A DNA stretch of 64,000 bases, taken from contig CAWESA010000008.1 of NCBI GenBank assembly GCA_963811605.1, positions 499,091 to 563,090 of the forward strand, in the 5' to 3' direction. The notes beneath the pieces are model-generated. The model was not told the origin of the DNA and made no database searches. It saw only the letters and a program-made list of their open reading frames with translations. Below, piece after piece: positions 1 to 8,439 of this stretch (its first letter is position 1; the number at the start of each line of letters is the position of its first letter). Position numbers and translations under genes: made by a program. This DNA is from CAVQLX01 sp963811605 (GTDB lineage: Bacteria > Desulfobacterota > Binatia > DP-6).

Positions 1-57
1 GTGGACGAGGTGCTGGCGCTCGCTCTCGAGAGCGACGCCGTCGCGCTGGCTGCCTGA
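1..57 (+). CDS. lon: C-terminal tail of Lon-like ATP-dependent protease (partial)
   Basis: An open frame enters from the left edge and stops at 55-57. Its 18 residues begin VDEVLALALES, which resembles the last helix of Lon proteases, where a V/MDEVLxLAL segment closes the protease domain. Nothing else of the gene is in the window, so the call rests on this short tail alone. It ends 11 bp before the convergent oxidoreductase gene. Confidence 0.45.
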   Translation: MDEVLALALESDAVALAA

Positions 58-68
58 CCGGCCCGCTC

Positions 69-1184
69 TCAGCGCGGGCCGGGCAGGGCGCCCCATGCCG
101 GGAGGGGCCGACCCTCGACGATCGCGTCGGCGATCAGCTGGCCGGCGCGCACGCCGAACGCGATCCCGTGTCCGGAGCAGCCGCCCCCGACGACGACGCG
201 TGGCATCCCCGGCAGGTGACCGAGGATGGGAGCGCGCGACGGGGGAAAGGCGATGGGTCCGCCCCAGTGCTCGCGCAGCGCGACGCCCGCGAGCGCGGGA
301 TGGAAGCCGGGCAGGCGCGCCTCCAGCCGCGCGAGGGCGGCCCGCCCGTTGGGGCCCGCGAGCACGAGGTCGCTCACGCCGCCGTCGCCCGGGGTGACGA
401 GACCCGCGCCGAGCACGAGGCGGCCGTCGCGCACGATGCGGCCCCACAGGTAGGGCAGATCGACGGTGTAGAAGGGCACGCCGTCGCTCAGACCCAGCGC
501 CGAGATGGCGGCCGGGTCGAGCGGCGCCGTGCAGACGCCGAGCGTGAGCACGGCGTCGAGCCGCACCGGCAGGTCGAGGAGCATCGTCGTGTAGGCGTTG
601 AGCGCGACGACGACGTGATCGGCCAGCACCGTGCGCGCCGCGGCGCGCACGCGCACCGGGGTGCCGGCCTCGAGGGCGTGCACCGCGGCGTGCTCGTGGA
701 TGGTCGCACCGGTGGCCGCCGCCGCTCGTCCCAGGCCGCCGACCAGTGCGCCGGGATCGACGGTCCCGCCGGGTACGATGTCGGCGACGTCCAGCCACGT
801 CGCGCCGTCGCGCCAGAAGGGCCGTGCCGCGTCGGGCCGGGAGTGGTGCTCGAGCTCACGGCAGCCGGGGAGCTGGAGATCGCAGTCGATGCCGGCCTCC
901 TCGACCACGGCGGCAAGGGCGTCGAGGCAGTGCTCGACGCCGTCCAGCGGACCCGCCGCCGTGCCCTCCAGCGCGATGCCGCCCGTGCGCCCGCTGGCGC
1001 CGGCACCGAGCGTCGTCGCTTCGAGCAGCGCCACGCGGGCGCCGCGCCGGGCCAGGTGATACGCGGCGGACAGCCCCATGAAGCCGCCGCCCACCACGGC
1101 CACGTCGCAGCGTGCCGGCGGCGGCGAGGGCGGCGGCGCGAAGTCGACGCGCCAGGGCGGGGTTCCCCACGCGGGCTCGGTCAC
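69..1184 (-). CDS. FAD-dependent oxidoreductase (DAO/glycine oxidase family)
   Basis: A 371-aa flavoprotein of the D-amino-acid oxidase fold, expected to oxidise an amine or amino-acid C-N bond in the cytoplasm. Near residue 28 it has the Rossmann dinucleotide motif VVGGGFMGLSAAYHLA, then an acidic ribose-binding residue (ALLEA) and the GASGRTGG stretch typical of this fold. The C-terminus has the second FAD-contact motif VVVGGGCSGHGIAFG. I chose the GTG at 1184 because it overlaps the stop of the upstream aldo/keto reductase (GTGA), which implies translational coupling. The long upstream extension of the same frame is antisense-like and was dropped. The substrate cannot be read from sequence. 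Confidence 0.85.
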   Translation of the reverse strand: MTEPAWGTPPWRVDFAPPPSPPPARCDVAVVGGGFMGLSAAYHLARRGARVALLEATTLGAGASGRTGGIALEGTAAGPLDGVEHCLDALAAVVEEAGIDCDLQLPGCRELEHHSRPDAARPFWRDGATWLDVADIVPGGTVDPGALVGGLGRAAAATGATIHEHAAVHALEAGTPVRVRAAARTVLADHVVVALNAYTTMLLDLPVRLDAVLTLGVCTAPLDPAAISALGLSDGVPFYTVDLPYLWGRIVRDGRLVLGAGLVTPGDGGVSDLVLAGPNGRAALARLEARLPGFHPALAGVALREHWGGPIAFPPSRAPILGHLPGMPRVVVGGGCSGHGIAFGVRAGQLIADAIVEGRPLPAWGALPGPR

Positions 1185-2026
1185 AGCGTCGGCACTCCGC
1201 GCTGCCGGCGGCCGCGCGGGAACGCGGCGTCGATGCGGGCCAGCTCGGCGTCGGACAGCTCCAGCCCGCCGGCGGCGGCGTTGTCCTCGACGTGCTCGAC
1301 CTGGCCAGCCTTCGGGATGGCGAACAGGGACGGGCGCCGGAGCAGGAACCGCAACGCCACCTGCCGTGGCGTGGCCGCGTGGGCGCTGGCGATCTCCGCC
1401 AGCACGCGACCGCCCCGGCTCGACCGGGAGGGAAACGCGCCGGAGCCGAACGGGCTGTACCCGACGAGCGCGACGCCGTGCGCCTCGCACCAGGGTAGCA
1501 CGTCGTGCTCGATGGCGCGCTCCTCCAGGTGGTAGAGGACCTGGTTGCAGGCGATGCGTTCGGCGCCGGCGATGGCCGCGGCCGCCCGGAGCTCCTCGAC
1601 GCCGAAGTTGCTCACGCCCCAGGCGCGGATCGCGCCCGCCTCGCGAAGCTGCTCGAAGCCGGCAATCGTCGCCTCGAGGGGGTGGTTGCCCGGCCAGTGC
1701 AGCAGGTAGCAGTCCAGATGGTCGGTCAGGAGCCGGCGCAGACTGCGCTGGCAGGCGGTGAGGACGCCGGCGGTGGACGCGTTGCGCGGCAGCACCTTCG
1801 ACACCAGGTAGACCTCGTCGCGGCGGCCGGCGAGGACCTCGCCGACGAGCTTCTCGACCGTGCCGCTGCCGTACATCTCGGCGGTGTCCACGTGGCGCAT
1901 GCCGAGCTCGAGGCCGCGCCGGAGCGCCGCGACCGCGCTGCGATGGCTCTGCGACTCGAGGGCCCACGTGCCCTGTCCGATGACAGGGACGCGCACGCCG
2001 GTGTGACCGAACGGGCGCTCCTCCAC
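1181..2026 (-). CDS. Aldo/keto reductase
   Basis: A 281-aa NAD(P)H-dependent reductase of the AKR (beta/alpha)8 barrel family. The complete catalytic tetrad is visible: Asp47 and Tyr52 in DTAEMYG, Lys77 in VSKVLP and His110 in LLHWPG. A C-terminal AIPKAG segment fits the cofactor-binding loop. The start is the GTG at 2026, preceded four bases upstream by a strong AAGGAGGA ribosome site. A longer in-frame extension has no comparable site and reads as noise. It is coupled to the downstream FAD oxidoreductase, suggesting a two-step oxidation/reduction of one metabolite (inference). Confidence 0.88.
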   Translation of the reverse strand: MEERPFGHTGVRVPVIGQGTWALESQSHRSAVAALRRGLELGMRHVDTAEMYGSGTVEKLVGEVLAGRRDEVYLVSKVLPRNASTAGVLTACQRSLRRLLTDHLDCYLLHWPGNHPLEATIAGFEQLREAGAIRAWGVSNFGVEELRAAAAIAGAERIACNQVLYHLEERAIEHDVLPWCEAHGVALVGYSPFGSGAFPSRSSRGGRVLAEIASAHAATPRQVALRFLLRRPSLFAIPKAGQVEHVEDNAAAGGLELSDAELARIDAAFPRGRRQRGVPTL

Positions 2027-2122
2027 GTCCTCCTCCTTACCGTCCGCTGCCCCGCGTCGCGAGCCCACGGTCGCCAGACCATGCTTGCGCCGCGCCCGGT
2101 GCTGGGGTAGCGGGCCCGCAGC

Positions 2123-2581
2123 ATGCCCCGATCGTGGCCGGAGTTGCCGGGGTATCTGCCGGTCGCGGTGCTCGTGGTGCTCGCCCTCGGCGCGTGCGCC
2201 GGAGAGCGCGTGCGCCGGGAGATCGCGCCCTCCCGCGCCCAGCGGCTCCAGGAGGGACGCACCACCTACGAGCGCGCCTGCGCCTCCTGCCACGGCGTCG
2301 ACGCACGCGGCGACGGGCCGGTGGCGCCGAGCCTCAAAGTGCGTCCGACCGATCTGACGCAGCTCGCCCGGCGCCACGGCGGCACGTTTCCGCACGACGA
2401 GGTCGTCGCGGTCGTGACCGGGGCGACACCCATCGCGGCGCACGGCACGGCCGACATGCCGGTGTGGCGCCTGCGCTTCGGCCCGAGCTCGTCGGGGGCC
2501 GCCGCGGCCGCAGCCTTGAGGACACGGCGCTGGCTCGACAGCATGGTCGAATACCTCTCGACCATCCAGGAGCCAACATGA
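2123..2581 (+). CDS. Cytochrome c lipoprotein, single haem
   Basis: A 152-aa exported c-type cytochrome. The N-terminus is a lipoprotein signal ending LALGAC. The haem site is CASCHG near residue 51, and a candidate axial methionine lies in ADMPVW near residue 111. It is short, like class I cytochromes that shuttle electrons or form a subunit of a periplasmic oxidase. Its stop overlaps the queD start (ATGA), so the two are translated together, although their roles are not obviously linked. Confidence 0.85.
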   Translation: MPRSWPELPGYLPVAVLVVLALGACAGERVRREIAPSRAQRLQEGRTTYERACASCHGVDARGDGPVAPSLKVRPTDLTQLARRHGGTFPHDEVVAVVTGATPIAAHGTADMPVWRLRFGPSSSGAAAAAALRTRRWLDSMVEYLSTIQEPT

Positions 2582-3000
2582 TCACCGCCACCCGTCGCAT
2601 CCAGTTCGCCGCCGGGCATCGCGTGTTCGGCCACGAGGGCAAGTGCCGGCATCTGCACGGACACAACTTCGTCGCCTTCGTGACCGCGGCCGCCGAGGAT
2701 CTCGACGCCGTCGGCCGCGTCATCGACTTCGGCGTGCTGAAGGAGCGCATCGGTGGCTGGATCGAGCGCGAGTGGGACCACGGCTTCGTGGTGTGGCAGG
2801 ACGACGCGGAAGCGCGCCGCGCACTGGGCGAGGTGTCGGGGCAGAAGACCTATCTCCTGCCGGTCAATCCCACCGCCGAGAACCTCGCCGATCACCTGCT
2901 GCGCGTCGTCGGGCCGGACGCCCTCGGTGGAACGGGCGTCCGGCTGGTCAAGGTGACGCTCCACGAGACCGAGAACGGGATCGCGGACGCGTTCCTCTGA
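2578..3000 (+). CDS. queD: 6-carboxytetrahydropterin synthase (QueD/PTPS family)
   Basis: A 140-aa member of the 6-pyruvoyl/6-carboxy-tetrahydropterin synthase family, which converts dihydroneopterin triphosphate in queuosine or pterin synthesis. Zinc-binding histidines are visible at His14, His27 and His29 (AAGH and LHGHN), the expected nucleophile is Cys23, and the C-terminal ETENGIADAF carries the conserved pterin-anchoring Glu. Length is normal. It is coupled to the cytochrome gene. No other queuosine gene is nearby, so a different pterin product is possible. Confidence 0.87.
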   Translation: MITATRRIQFAAGHRVFGHEGKCRHLHGHNFVAFVTAAAEDLDAVGRVIDFGVLKERIGGWIEREWDHGFVVWQDDAEARRALGEVSGQKTYLLPVNPTAENLADHLLRVVGPDALGGTGVRLVKVTLHETENGIADAFL

Positions 3001-3006
3001 TCGCGC

Positions 3007-3477
3007 TCAGACCGGCGGGATGCGCAGCACCTGACCCGGGTAGATCTTGTCCGGGTGGGTGAGCATCGGCTTGTTGGCCTCGAAGATGGTCGGGTACTTG
3101 TTGGCGTCGCCGTATTCCTCCTTGGCGATCTTCGACAGCGTGTCGCCCTTCTGCACCGTGTACATGCGGGCGGCGCCGCCGCCGCTCGCGACCTCGAGCC
3201 CGCTGTCGTCCACCTTGGCGACGCCCTCGACGTTGCCGAGCGCCAGGACGACCTTCTCCTTGTCGGCCTGGGTCTTGGCCTTGCCCCGCACGTACACGGT
3301 CTGATCGGCCATCTTGACCTTCAGCCCTTCGACATCGAGGCCGAGCGTCTTGATCTCGTTCTCGAGCGCGCTCGAGCGCTTGGACTGCACATCGGGATCG
3401 GGCGACTTGGCGGCCTCGGCGTCGCCCGCCCCGAACAGCTTCTTGCCAGCATTCACGACGAAATCGATCAGGCCCAT
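3007..3477 (-). CDS. BON and LysM domain protein (Kbp/YgaU-like)
   Basis: A 156-aa protein with a short N-terminal leader MGLIDFVVNAGKKLF, a BON domain (about residues 30-95; GLDVEGLKVKMADQTVYVRG) and a C-terminal LysM domain (YTVQKGDTLSKIAKEEYG to PGQVLRIPP). This is the architecture of E. coli Kbp/YgaU, a small soluble K+-binding protein. The start is the ATG at 3477 with a near-perfect AAGGAGG three bases beyond the spacer. It is monocistronic and faces the queD end. Confidence 0.92.
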   Translation of the reverse strand: MGLIDFVVNAGKKLFGAGDAEAAKSPDPDVQSKRSSALENEIKTLGLDVEGLKVKMADQTVYVRGKAKTQADKEKVVLALGNVEGVAKVDDSGLEVASGGGAARMYTVQKGDTLSKIAKEEYGDANKYPTIFEANKPMLTHPDKIYPGQVLRIPPV

Positions 3478-3584
3478 GGCAACCTCCTTGTTCCGCTCAT
3501 GAAGCACACGCGAGGCATTCTGGCGACCCCGGTCGGGAGGCCGCCGGATTGGCCTCGCGGGCGACTCCGCGATAGGGAGAGCCG

Positions 3585-4037
3585 ATGCCCGACGACGCCC
3601 AATCCTCCTCTCCCTGGCCTCCGATGGCGGGCTGGGACCAGGTGATGGGCCTCCGCATCGTGCACGCATCGCGCGACGAGGTGGTGGCCGAGTACGACGT
3701 CGAGCCGCGCCACCATCAGCCGTACGGGATCGTCCACGGCGGCGTGCACTGCAGCGCCATCGAGACGGTGTGCTCGGCCGGCGCGGGCCTCGACGCGATG
3801 TCGAGCGGCCGATCGGTGGTCGGTCTCGAGAACCACACCAGCTTCGTGCACGCCGTCCGCAGCGGGAAGATCACGGTGCGCGCGACGCCCGTGACGCGCG
3901 GCCGGCGCAGCCAGCTGTGGGAGGCGGTGGCGCGCGACGAGTCCGGTCGCATCGTCTCGTCCGGCAGGGTCCGGCTGCTGTGCCTGGAGCCCGGGTCGGA
4001 GCTCGCGGGCGAGCCCGTGGGGGTGAAGCGCGGGTGA
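3585..4037 (+). CDS. PaaI-family hotdog thioesterase
   Basis: A 150-aa hotdog-fold thioesterase, predicted to hydrolyse acyl-CoA thioesters in the cytosol. The hallmark HQPYGIVHGGVHCSAIET holds the helix-capping HGG and the catalytic acidic residue. It is followed by GLENHTSFVHAVRSGKI, the usual second half of the domain. A GGGAGAG ribosome site precedes the ATG. Its stop overlaps the start of the next lipoprotein gene (TGATG). Confidence 0.86.
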   Translation: MPDDAQSSSPWPPMAGWDQVMGLRIVHASRDEVVAEYDVEPRHHQPYGIVHGGVHCSAIETVCSAGAGLDAMSSGRSVVGLENHTSFVHAVRSGKITVRATPVTRGRRSQLWEAVARDESGRIVSSGRVRLLCLEPGSELAGEPVGVKRG

Positions 4038-4816
4038 TGGTCGGCTGGAGGCTCCTCGCCGTTGCGGCCTCTGCGGCCGCGTGCGCGGGATGCCTCTTTC
4101 GTGACACGCCGACGCGCCCGAGCGGCCCCCCCGTCGACTACGTTCGCCGGCGCTTCGAGTCCTCGCTGGCCGGATGCCACGACGAGCGCGGTGCGCCGGC
4201 GTCGTGCGTGCGGCTCCAGGTCGAGTACGTCGAGGCGACGCGTGCGACCGTCGAGCTGGCGCACGCCGTGTCCCGATTCGTCGCCGCCTCGGTGCTGCGT
4301 CCGGTGGGCGACGCCCCCTGGCCGACCAGCGTCGAGGAGCTGCGCGACGATCTGTACGCCGCGTACCGCGAGGTCCAGGGCCAGGTCTCCGGGTACAAGA
4401 CGCGCTGGGAGATCCAGCGTCGCGTCACCGTCGCCTGCAATGCCGCGCGCGTGCAGGGCCTGGTCGCGTCCGAGCGCTCGTTCACGGGAGGGACGCGGCC
4501 CGTCGACCGCGTCCGCTACCAGAGCTTCGACACCCGGAGCGGAGTGCCCATCGGCCTCGATGCGATGATCGATCCGGGGCAGCTCGAGGAGTTTCTCGCC
4601 GAGCTGCAGGAACGTCGCCGGTCCGCCGGCGGGGCCGTCGCGACGCCCGGACTCTGGTCGCGCGACGCCGCCCCGCGTGACGACCGCGTCACGGCTCCCG
4701 ACAGCGTCCTGGTCTGTCCCGATGCGCTCACCGCCCGCTGGGACGACGGTGGAGGCGTCGAGGTGGTCGTCCCGCGGGACGCGATCCGCGCCCTGCTCCG
4801 GACCGACGCGCCCTGA
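4037..4816 (+). CDS. Lipoprotein with DUF3298/RsiV-like domain
   Basis: A 259-aa lipoprotein with a signal ending AAACAGC. The mature part resembles the DUF4163/DUF3298 arrangement of RsiV and PdaC: an N-terminal half rich in VxLxVEYVxA strands, then FTGG and a DTRSGVPIGLDAMIDPG segment matching the DUF3298 strand-turn pattern. The C-terminus has LVCPDALTARW and ends in a basic helix. An envelope role is expected but no activity can be stated. The GTG at 4034 is an alternative start. It is coupled to the thioesterase upstream. Confidence 0.7.
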   Translation: MVGWRLLAVAASAAACAGCLFRDTPTRPSGPPVDYVRRRFESSLAGCHDERGAPASCVRLQVEYVEATRATVELAHAVSRFVAASVLRPVGDAPWPTSVEELRDDLYAAYREVQGQVSGYKTRWEIQRRVTVACNAARVQGLVASERSFTGGTRPVDRVRYQSFDTRSGVPIGLDAMIDPGQLEEFLAELQERRRSAGGAVATPGLWSRDAAPRDDRVTAPDSVLVCPDALTARWDDGGGVEVVVPRDAIRALLRTDAP

Positions 4817-4831
4817 GCGCCCCGCGGCCGG

Positions 4832-6136
4832 TCACGTCTCGATCCCGTCGGCGCGCAGCTCCGCGGCCGTGGCGCGCTCGGCGACCGTGCCGGCGGGATG
4901 GCGATACCAGCCGGGGTCGGCATAGGCGGTGATGCCCTCGCGCACCTTGATGAGCGTGAACATGCCGCCCATCGCGATCGGCCCGAAGGGGCCCCGTCCG
5001 CCGAGCATCGGAATGCTGTTCTCGGGCACGCCCATCTCGGTCATGTGCTCCATGTTGCCCATGCCCGTCTGACCCATGGTCATGTAGTCCGGCAGCAGCC
5101 GCTGGACGTCGCCGTCGAGCGCACGGCTCTCGACCCCGAGCATGTTGGGCAGGCCGTGTCCCATCTGGTTCATCGTGTGGTGCGTCATGTGACAGTGGAA
5201 CGGCCAGTCGCCCGGCGCGTCGGCCACGAACTCGATGTCCCGCGTGCTGCCGACGGGCACCAGGACCGTCGCCGCCGGCCACTGCGCGGTCTCGGGAATC
5301 CGGCCGCCGTCCGTCCCGGTCAGGCGAAACGTGACGCCGTGGATGTGGAACGGGTGATGGTCGATGGCGCTCAGGTTGCCCAGCCTGATCCGCACCCGCT
5401 GGCCCAGCCGGACGACGAGCGGCTCGGTGGCGGGGAAGACCGCGCCGTTGATGGTGAGGATGTTGAAGTCGTTCATCACCGTCGGGTCGGGCTTGCGGGC
5501 GCCGGGCTTGATGAACCATTCGCTCAGCATGAGGGAGAAGTCGCGATCGACCGGCGGCGTCGTCGCGGCTCGCGGGTGGATCACGAACATCCCCATCAGC
5601 CCCATCGCCATCTGGACCATCTCATCGAAGTGCGAGTGATACATGTAGGTGCCGGACTGGCGGAGGGTGAACTCGTAGCGGAAGGTCTCGCCGACCGGGA
5701 TGGGGCGCTGGGTCACGCCGGCCACGCCGTCCATCCCGTTGGGCAGGATGAAGCCGTGCCAGTGCACGCTGGTGGGCTCGGGCAGGCGATTGGTGACGTA
5801 GACACGCACCCGATCGCCCTCGACCGCCTCGATCAGCGGCCCGGGCGTCTGTCCGTTGTAGCCCCAGCAGTCGACCTGGAGGCCGGGCGCGAACTGGCGC
5901 GTGCAGGGACCGGCGACCAGGTGGAAGACCTTCACGCCGCCGACCATGCGCCAGCGCAGCGTCGAGCCGTTCGGCACGGTGACGGGCGGGACCAGGAGGT
6001 TGGGAGCATCGGACGGGGGCGCCCCCGCTGGCGGCTCCGCCCGGGCGACCTCCCGTCCCGTGAGCGCGACCCCGGCGACGGCGGTCGCACCCGATCTGAT
6101 CACATCTCTCCTCGTCAGCACGGTTCTATCCTCCAT
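4832..6136 (-). CDS. Multicopper oxidase, Tat-exported (CopA/laccase type)
   Basis: A 434-aa periplasmic multicopper oxidase. The N-terminus has a Tat-like signal (TRRDVIRSGATAVAG). Type 1, 2 and 3 copper ligands are present in HWHGF, YMYHSHF, HPFHIHG and WPFHCHMTHHTMNQM. The C-terminus is Met/Gly-rich (MGQTGMGNMEHM), as in cuprous oxidases. Probable role: oxidising Cu(I) to less toxic Cu(II). The ATG overlaps the end of the TolC-like gene upstream by 11 bp, making it the third gene of a copper operon. Confidence 0.9.
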   Translation of the reverse strand: MEDRTVLTRRDVIRSGATAVAGVALTGREVARAEPPAGAPPSDAPNLLVPPVTVPNGSTLRWRMVGGVKVFHLVAGPCTRQFAPGLQVDCWGYNGQTPGPLIEAVEGDRVRVYVTNRLPEPTSVHWHGFILPNGMDGVAGVTQRPIPVGETFRYEFTLRQSGTYMYHSHFDEMVQMAMGLMGMFVIHPRAATTPPVDRDFSLMLSEWFIKPGARKPDPTVMNDFNILTINGAVFPATEPLVVRLGQRVRIRLGNLSAIDHHPFHIHGVTFRLTGTDGGRIPETAQWPAATVLVPVGSTRDIEFVADAPGDWPFHCHMTHHTMNQMGHGLPNMLGVESRALDGDVQRLLPDYMTMGQTGMGNMEHMTEMGVPENSIPMLGGRGPFGPIAMGGMFTLIKVREGITAYADPGWYRHPAGTVAERATAAELRADGIET

Positions 6137-7562
6137 GGTGATGGTGCCGCGGCTGGTCGGTTTCCGGCGGCGGCGGGATGGCGGACGCCGGCGGCGGCTC
6201 GTCGAGCGCCAGCTCGCCGCCGACCGCCCGCTCGAGGTCGCAGCGCGCGATCCAGTAGTCGCGCAGCGCCTCGATGTAGCCCCGCCCGGCGTCGACCTCG
6301 TCGCGCTTCGCGACCAGGAGCTGGAAGACCCCGGCCAGCATGGCGTTGTACTCGAGCTGCGTCTGTCGCAGGACCTGCGCACGCAGCGGCAGCAGGGTGG
6401 TCCAGTACTGGTCCGCGAGCGCGCGTGCGTGCGCCATGCGGGTGTAGGTGCGCCGCACCTCCGAGCGGATCTCGACGGCGAGCGCGGCGTGCTGGTGCTC
6501 GCGCTGGCGCAGCGCGGACGACTGGCCCGCGAGCTTCGCCTGTCCTTGATCGAAGAGCGGGATCGGCAGGTCGATGGACGGGCCGACCGACCACACGCCG
6601 TTGTCCACCTCGCGCTCCGCCGCCACGCCGAGCCCGCCGGCAGGCCAGAGCCGGGACCAGCGCGTCAGATCCCGCGCGAGCAGGATGCCCTGGATGCGCT
6701 GGCGCGCGGCGGCGAGATCGAGCCGCTGGGTCACGGCCAGGGTCTCGAGTCCTTCCTGCGAGACGTCGCCTCGCGGCAGCTCGGGCAGGCGGGGCGCGAT
6801 CCGCCACCCGACGTCCGACCCCCACAGGCCCATCAGCGCGGTCAGCACCTCGCGATCCTCCGCCACCTCGATGTCGGCACGCGCGAGGTCGGCCCGCGCC
6901 TGCTCGTGGAGTGCGCGCTGGTTGGCCAGATCGAGGATCGTGGTGTTGCCCACCTCGTGCTGGCTGCGGGCCACGTCGGCCGAGAGCGCGGTCGACTCGA
7001 CGACGGTGCGACGTAGCTCGAGCAGCTGCTCCGCGCCCTGGAGTCGATAGAAGGCCCGCTTCACCGCCGCCACCAGGTCGATGACGGCGGCCGACGCGGT
7101 GAGCTGCGCCTCCTGGAACGCCGACTCCGCGACGCGCTTCTTGAGCGGGATCTGGAGCAGGGCGATGAACTCCTGGGCCAGCCCGATGCCGGCGCCGATG
7201 GCGGCGCCCTCCGCGGTCGGGAAGCGTACGTCCGCCGCCAGGATCGGATTCTCGAGCAGCCCGGCCTGCACGAGGTCCGCCTGCGCGATCCCGAGCTGCT
7301 CGTAGACCGCCTGCAGGGCGCGGTTGTTCAGGAGGGCGACCTGCACGGCGCCGTCGAGCGTGAGCTCCCGGTCGAGGAGCGTGCGGACGCGTGCCGCGGC
7401 GGCGTCGTCCTCCGGCGTACCCTGGTTCCAGACCACGGTCCGACCCGGGCTGCGGGCGGCGACCAGCTCGGTCACCGTGTCGAATCCCGCGCCAGGCCGG
7501 TAGGTCGCGCAGCCGGCCAGCGCGCCGGCGACGAGAACGAGGGACACCGGGCTAGCGCGCAT
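6126..7562 (-). CDS. TolC-family outer-membrane efflux lipoprotein (CusC-like)
   Basis: A 478-aa outer-membrane factor with lipoprotein signal ALAGC and the duplicated helical-hairpin/beta-barrel OEP repeats (LTLDGAVQVALLNNRALQA in the first half, LAVTQRLDLAAARQRIQG in the second). It ends in a His-rich tail (HHHHGG) suited to metal contact. No inner-membrane RND pump or adaptor is in this operon, so it must pair with partners elsewhere. It overlaps both neighbours by 11 bp, indicating tight coupling. Confidence 0.9.
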   Translation of the reverse strand: MRASPVSLVLVAGALAGCATYRPGAGFDTVTELVAARSPGRTVVWNQGTPEDDAAAARVRTLLDRELTLDGAVQVALLNNRALQAVYEQLGIAQADLVQAGLLENPILAADVRFPTAEGAAIGAGIGLAQEFIALLQIPLKKRVAESAFQEAQLTASAAVIDLVAAVKRAFYRLQGAEQLLELRRTVVESTALSADVARSQHEVGNTTILDLANQRALHEQARADLARADIEVAEDREVLTALMGLWGSDVGWRIAPRLPELPRGDVSQEGLETLAVTQRLDLAAARQRIQGILLARDLTRWSRLWPAGGLGVAAEREVDNGVWSVGPSIDLPIPLFDQGQAKLAGQSSALRQREHQHAALAVEIRSEVRRTYTRMAHARALADQYWTTLLPLRAQVLRQTQLEYNAMLAGVFQLLVAKRDEVDAGRGYIEALRDYWIARCDLERAVGGELALDEPPPASAIPPPPETDQPRHHHHGG

Positions 7563-7845
7563 GGCCGCCCCCAGGCCGGTCCTCCGGAACCAGCGTCATG
7601 CCGCACAGGGGGCATCGTCCCGGGTGCGCGCTGTGCACCGCCGGGTGCATGGGGCAGGTGTAGCTGGCGGCGGCCGGCGCCCGCGCCGCCCCGGCGGATT
7701 CGCCCGCGAGCGATGGCGGCGGCGAGGGCGGCGCCTCGGCGGCGAGCGGACTGGCGGGATGGGTGGATTCGAGGGGTTCGAGCGTCGTCGCCGCGCATCC
7801 CGCGAGGGCGACGGCCACGATGCACAGCGGCAGCTGACGGGTCAT
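7552..7845 (-). CDS. Heavy-metal-binding domain lipoprotein
   Basis: A 97-aa lipoprotein (signal ending VALAGC) with a Pro/Ala-rich linker and a C-terminal heavy-metal-binding domain reading YTCPMHP...GRCPLCGMTLVP, the motif found at the N-terminus of many copper and silver exporters. It probably binds Cu/Ag in the envelope and hands it to the oxidase or efflux protein. It is the first gene of the copper operon, with an AGAGGAG ribosome site before the ATG. Confidence 0.86.
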   Translation of the reverse strand: MTRQLPLCIVAVALAGCAATTLEPLESTHPASPLAAEAPPSPPPSLAGESAGAARAPAAASYTCPMHPAVHSAHPGRCPLCGMTLVPEDRPGGGHAR

Positions 7846-7939
7846 GCGTGCTCCTCTGTCGAGCGCCCGGCACTCGACGGCGGCGGCCGCGACGCGGCCG
7901 CGAAGGTCCCGGTGGGACCGGGTCAGAGCGCGCGAGCGC

Positions 7940-8359
7940 TCAGACCAGGAGGACGCACGTCAGGCGCAGGACGGATGGTGTGGGTGCGCGGGCGCCAGGC
8001 TCGCGCACCCGCGCCGCCGGCTGAGCGCGTGCTGTGGCGCGCTCCGGCAGCGCGATTGCCGCGACCGACCACGCGGGCGGCGGCGCCGTCGTCCCATGAT
8101 CGGATGATGCAGGCGCCATCGTGGTGCGGCAGTGCAGGCATCCCGGCTCGGGACGCTGCGGCGAGCCGTTCGCGCGGTCCGTGGCGTCGCCGTGACATGC
8201 GTGCGTGGCCGGCTGCGGCACGACGCCCGCCCGAGCGGCGCCGCAGGCGCAGGCGAGCTGGAGCGCGAGGAGGGCAGCGCTGACGCATCCCGCAACGATG
8301 GTGCGGGAGAGGCGGGCTCGCCGTCCGGTCCATCGTCCGATACGCGCCACGGCTGACAC
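7940..8359 (-). CDS. Small exported Cys/His-containing protein, unknown
   Basis: About 139 aa if started at the GTG at 8359 (the GTG at 8350 is an alternative). A hydrophobic segment SRTIVAGCVSAALLALQLAC suggests a signal peptide or membrane anchor, followed by HACHGD and GCLHCRTTM, possible metal-binding Cys/His pairs. Position just upstream of the copper operon and the Cys/His content suggest a metal-related role, similar in style to DUF2946 proteins, but I do not recognise it firmly. The ribosome site is weak. Confidence 0.42.
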   Translation of the reverse strand: MSAVARIGRWTGRRARLSRTIVAGCVSAALLALQLACACGAARAGVVPQPATHACHGDATDRANGSPQRPEPGCLHCRTTMAPASSDHGTTAPPPAWSVAAIALPERATARAQPAARVREPGARAPTPSVLRLTCVLLV

Positions 8360-8439
8360 CGCCAGAAGCTGTACGCGACCCGGCGCTGGCGGGCAAGCCG
8401 GCGGCGGGCGCGCGATCCGGGAGGGCCTGTCCGCCGATC

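Noticed and set aside
2134..2577. An N-terminal extension of QueD
   Set aside because: It is out-of-frame reading of the cytochrome gene; QueD begins MITATRRIQF at the coupled ATG.
4898..7084. Long + strand frame opposite the copper operon
   Set aside because: Antisense to the multicopper oxidase and TolC-like genes, whose catalytic motifs are complete.
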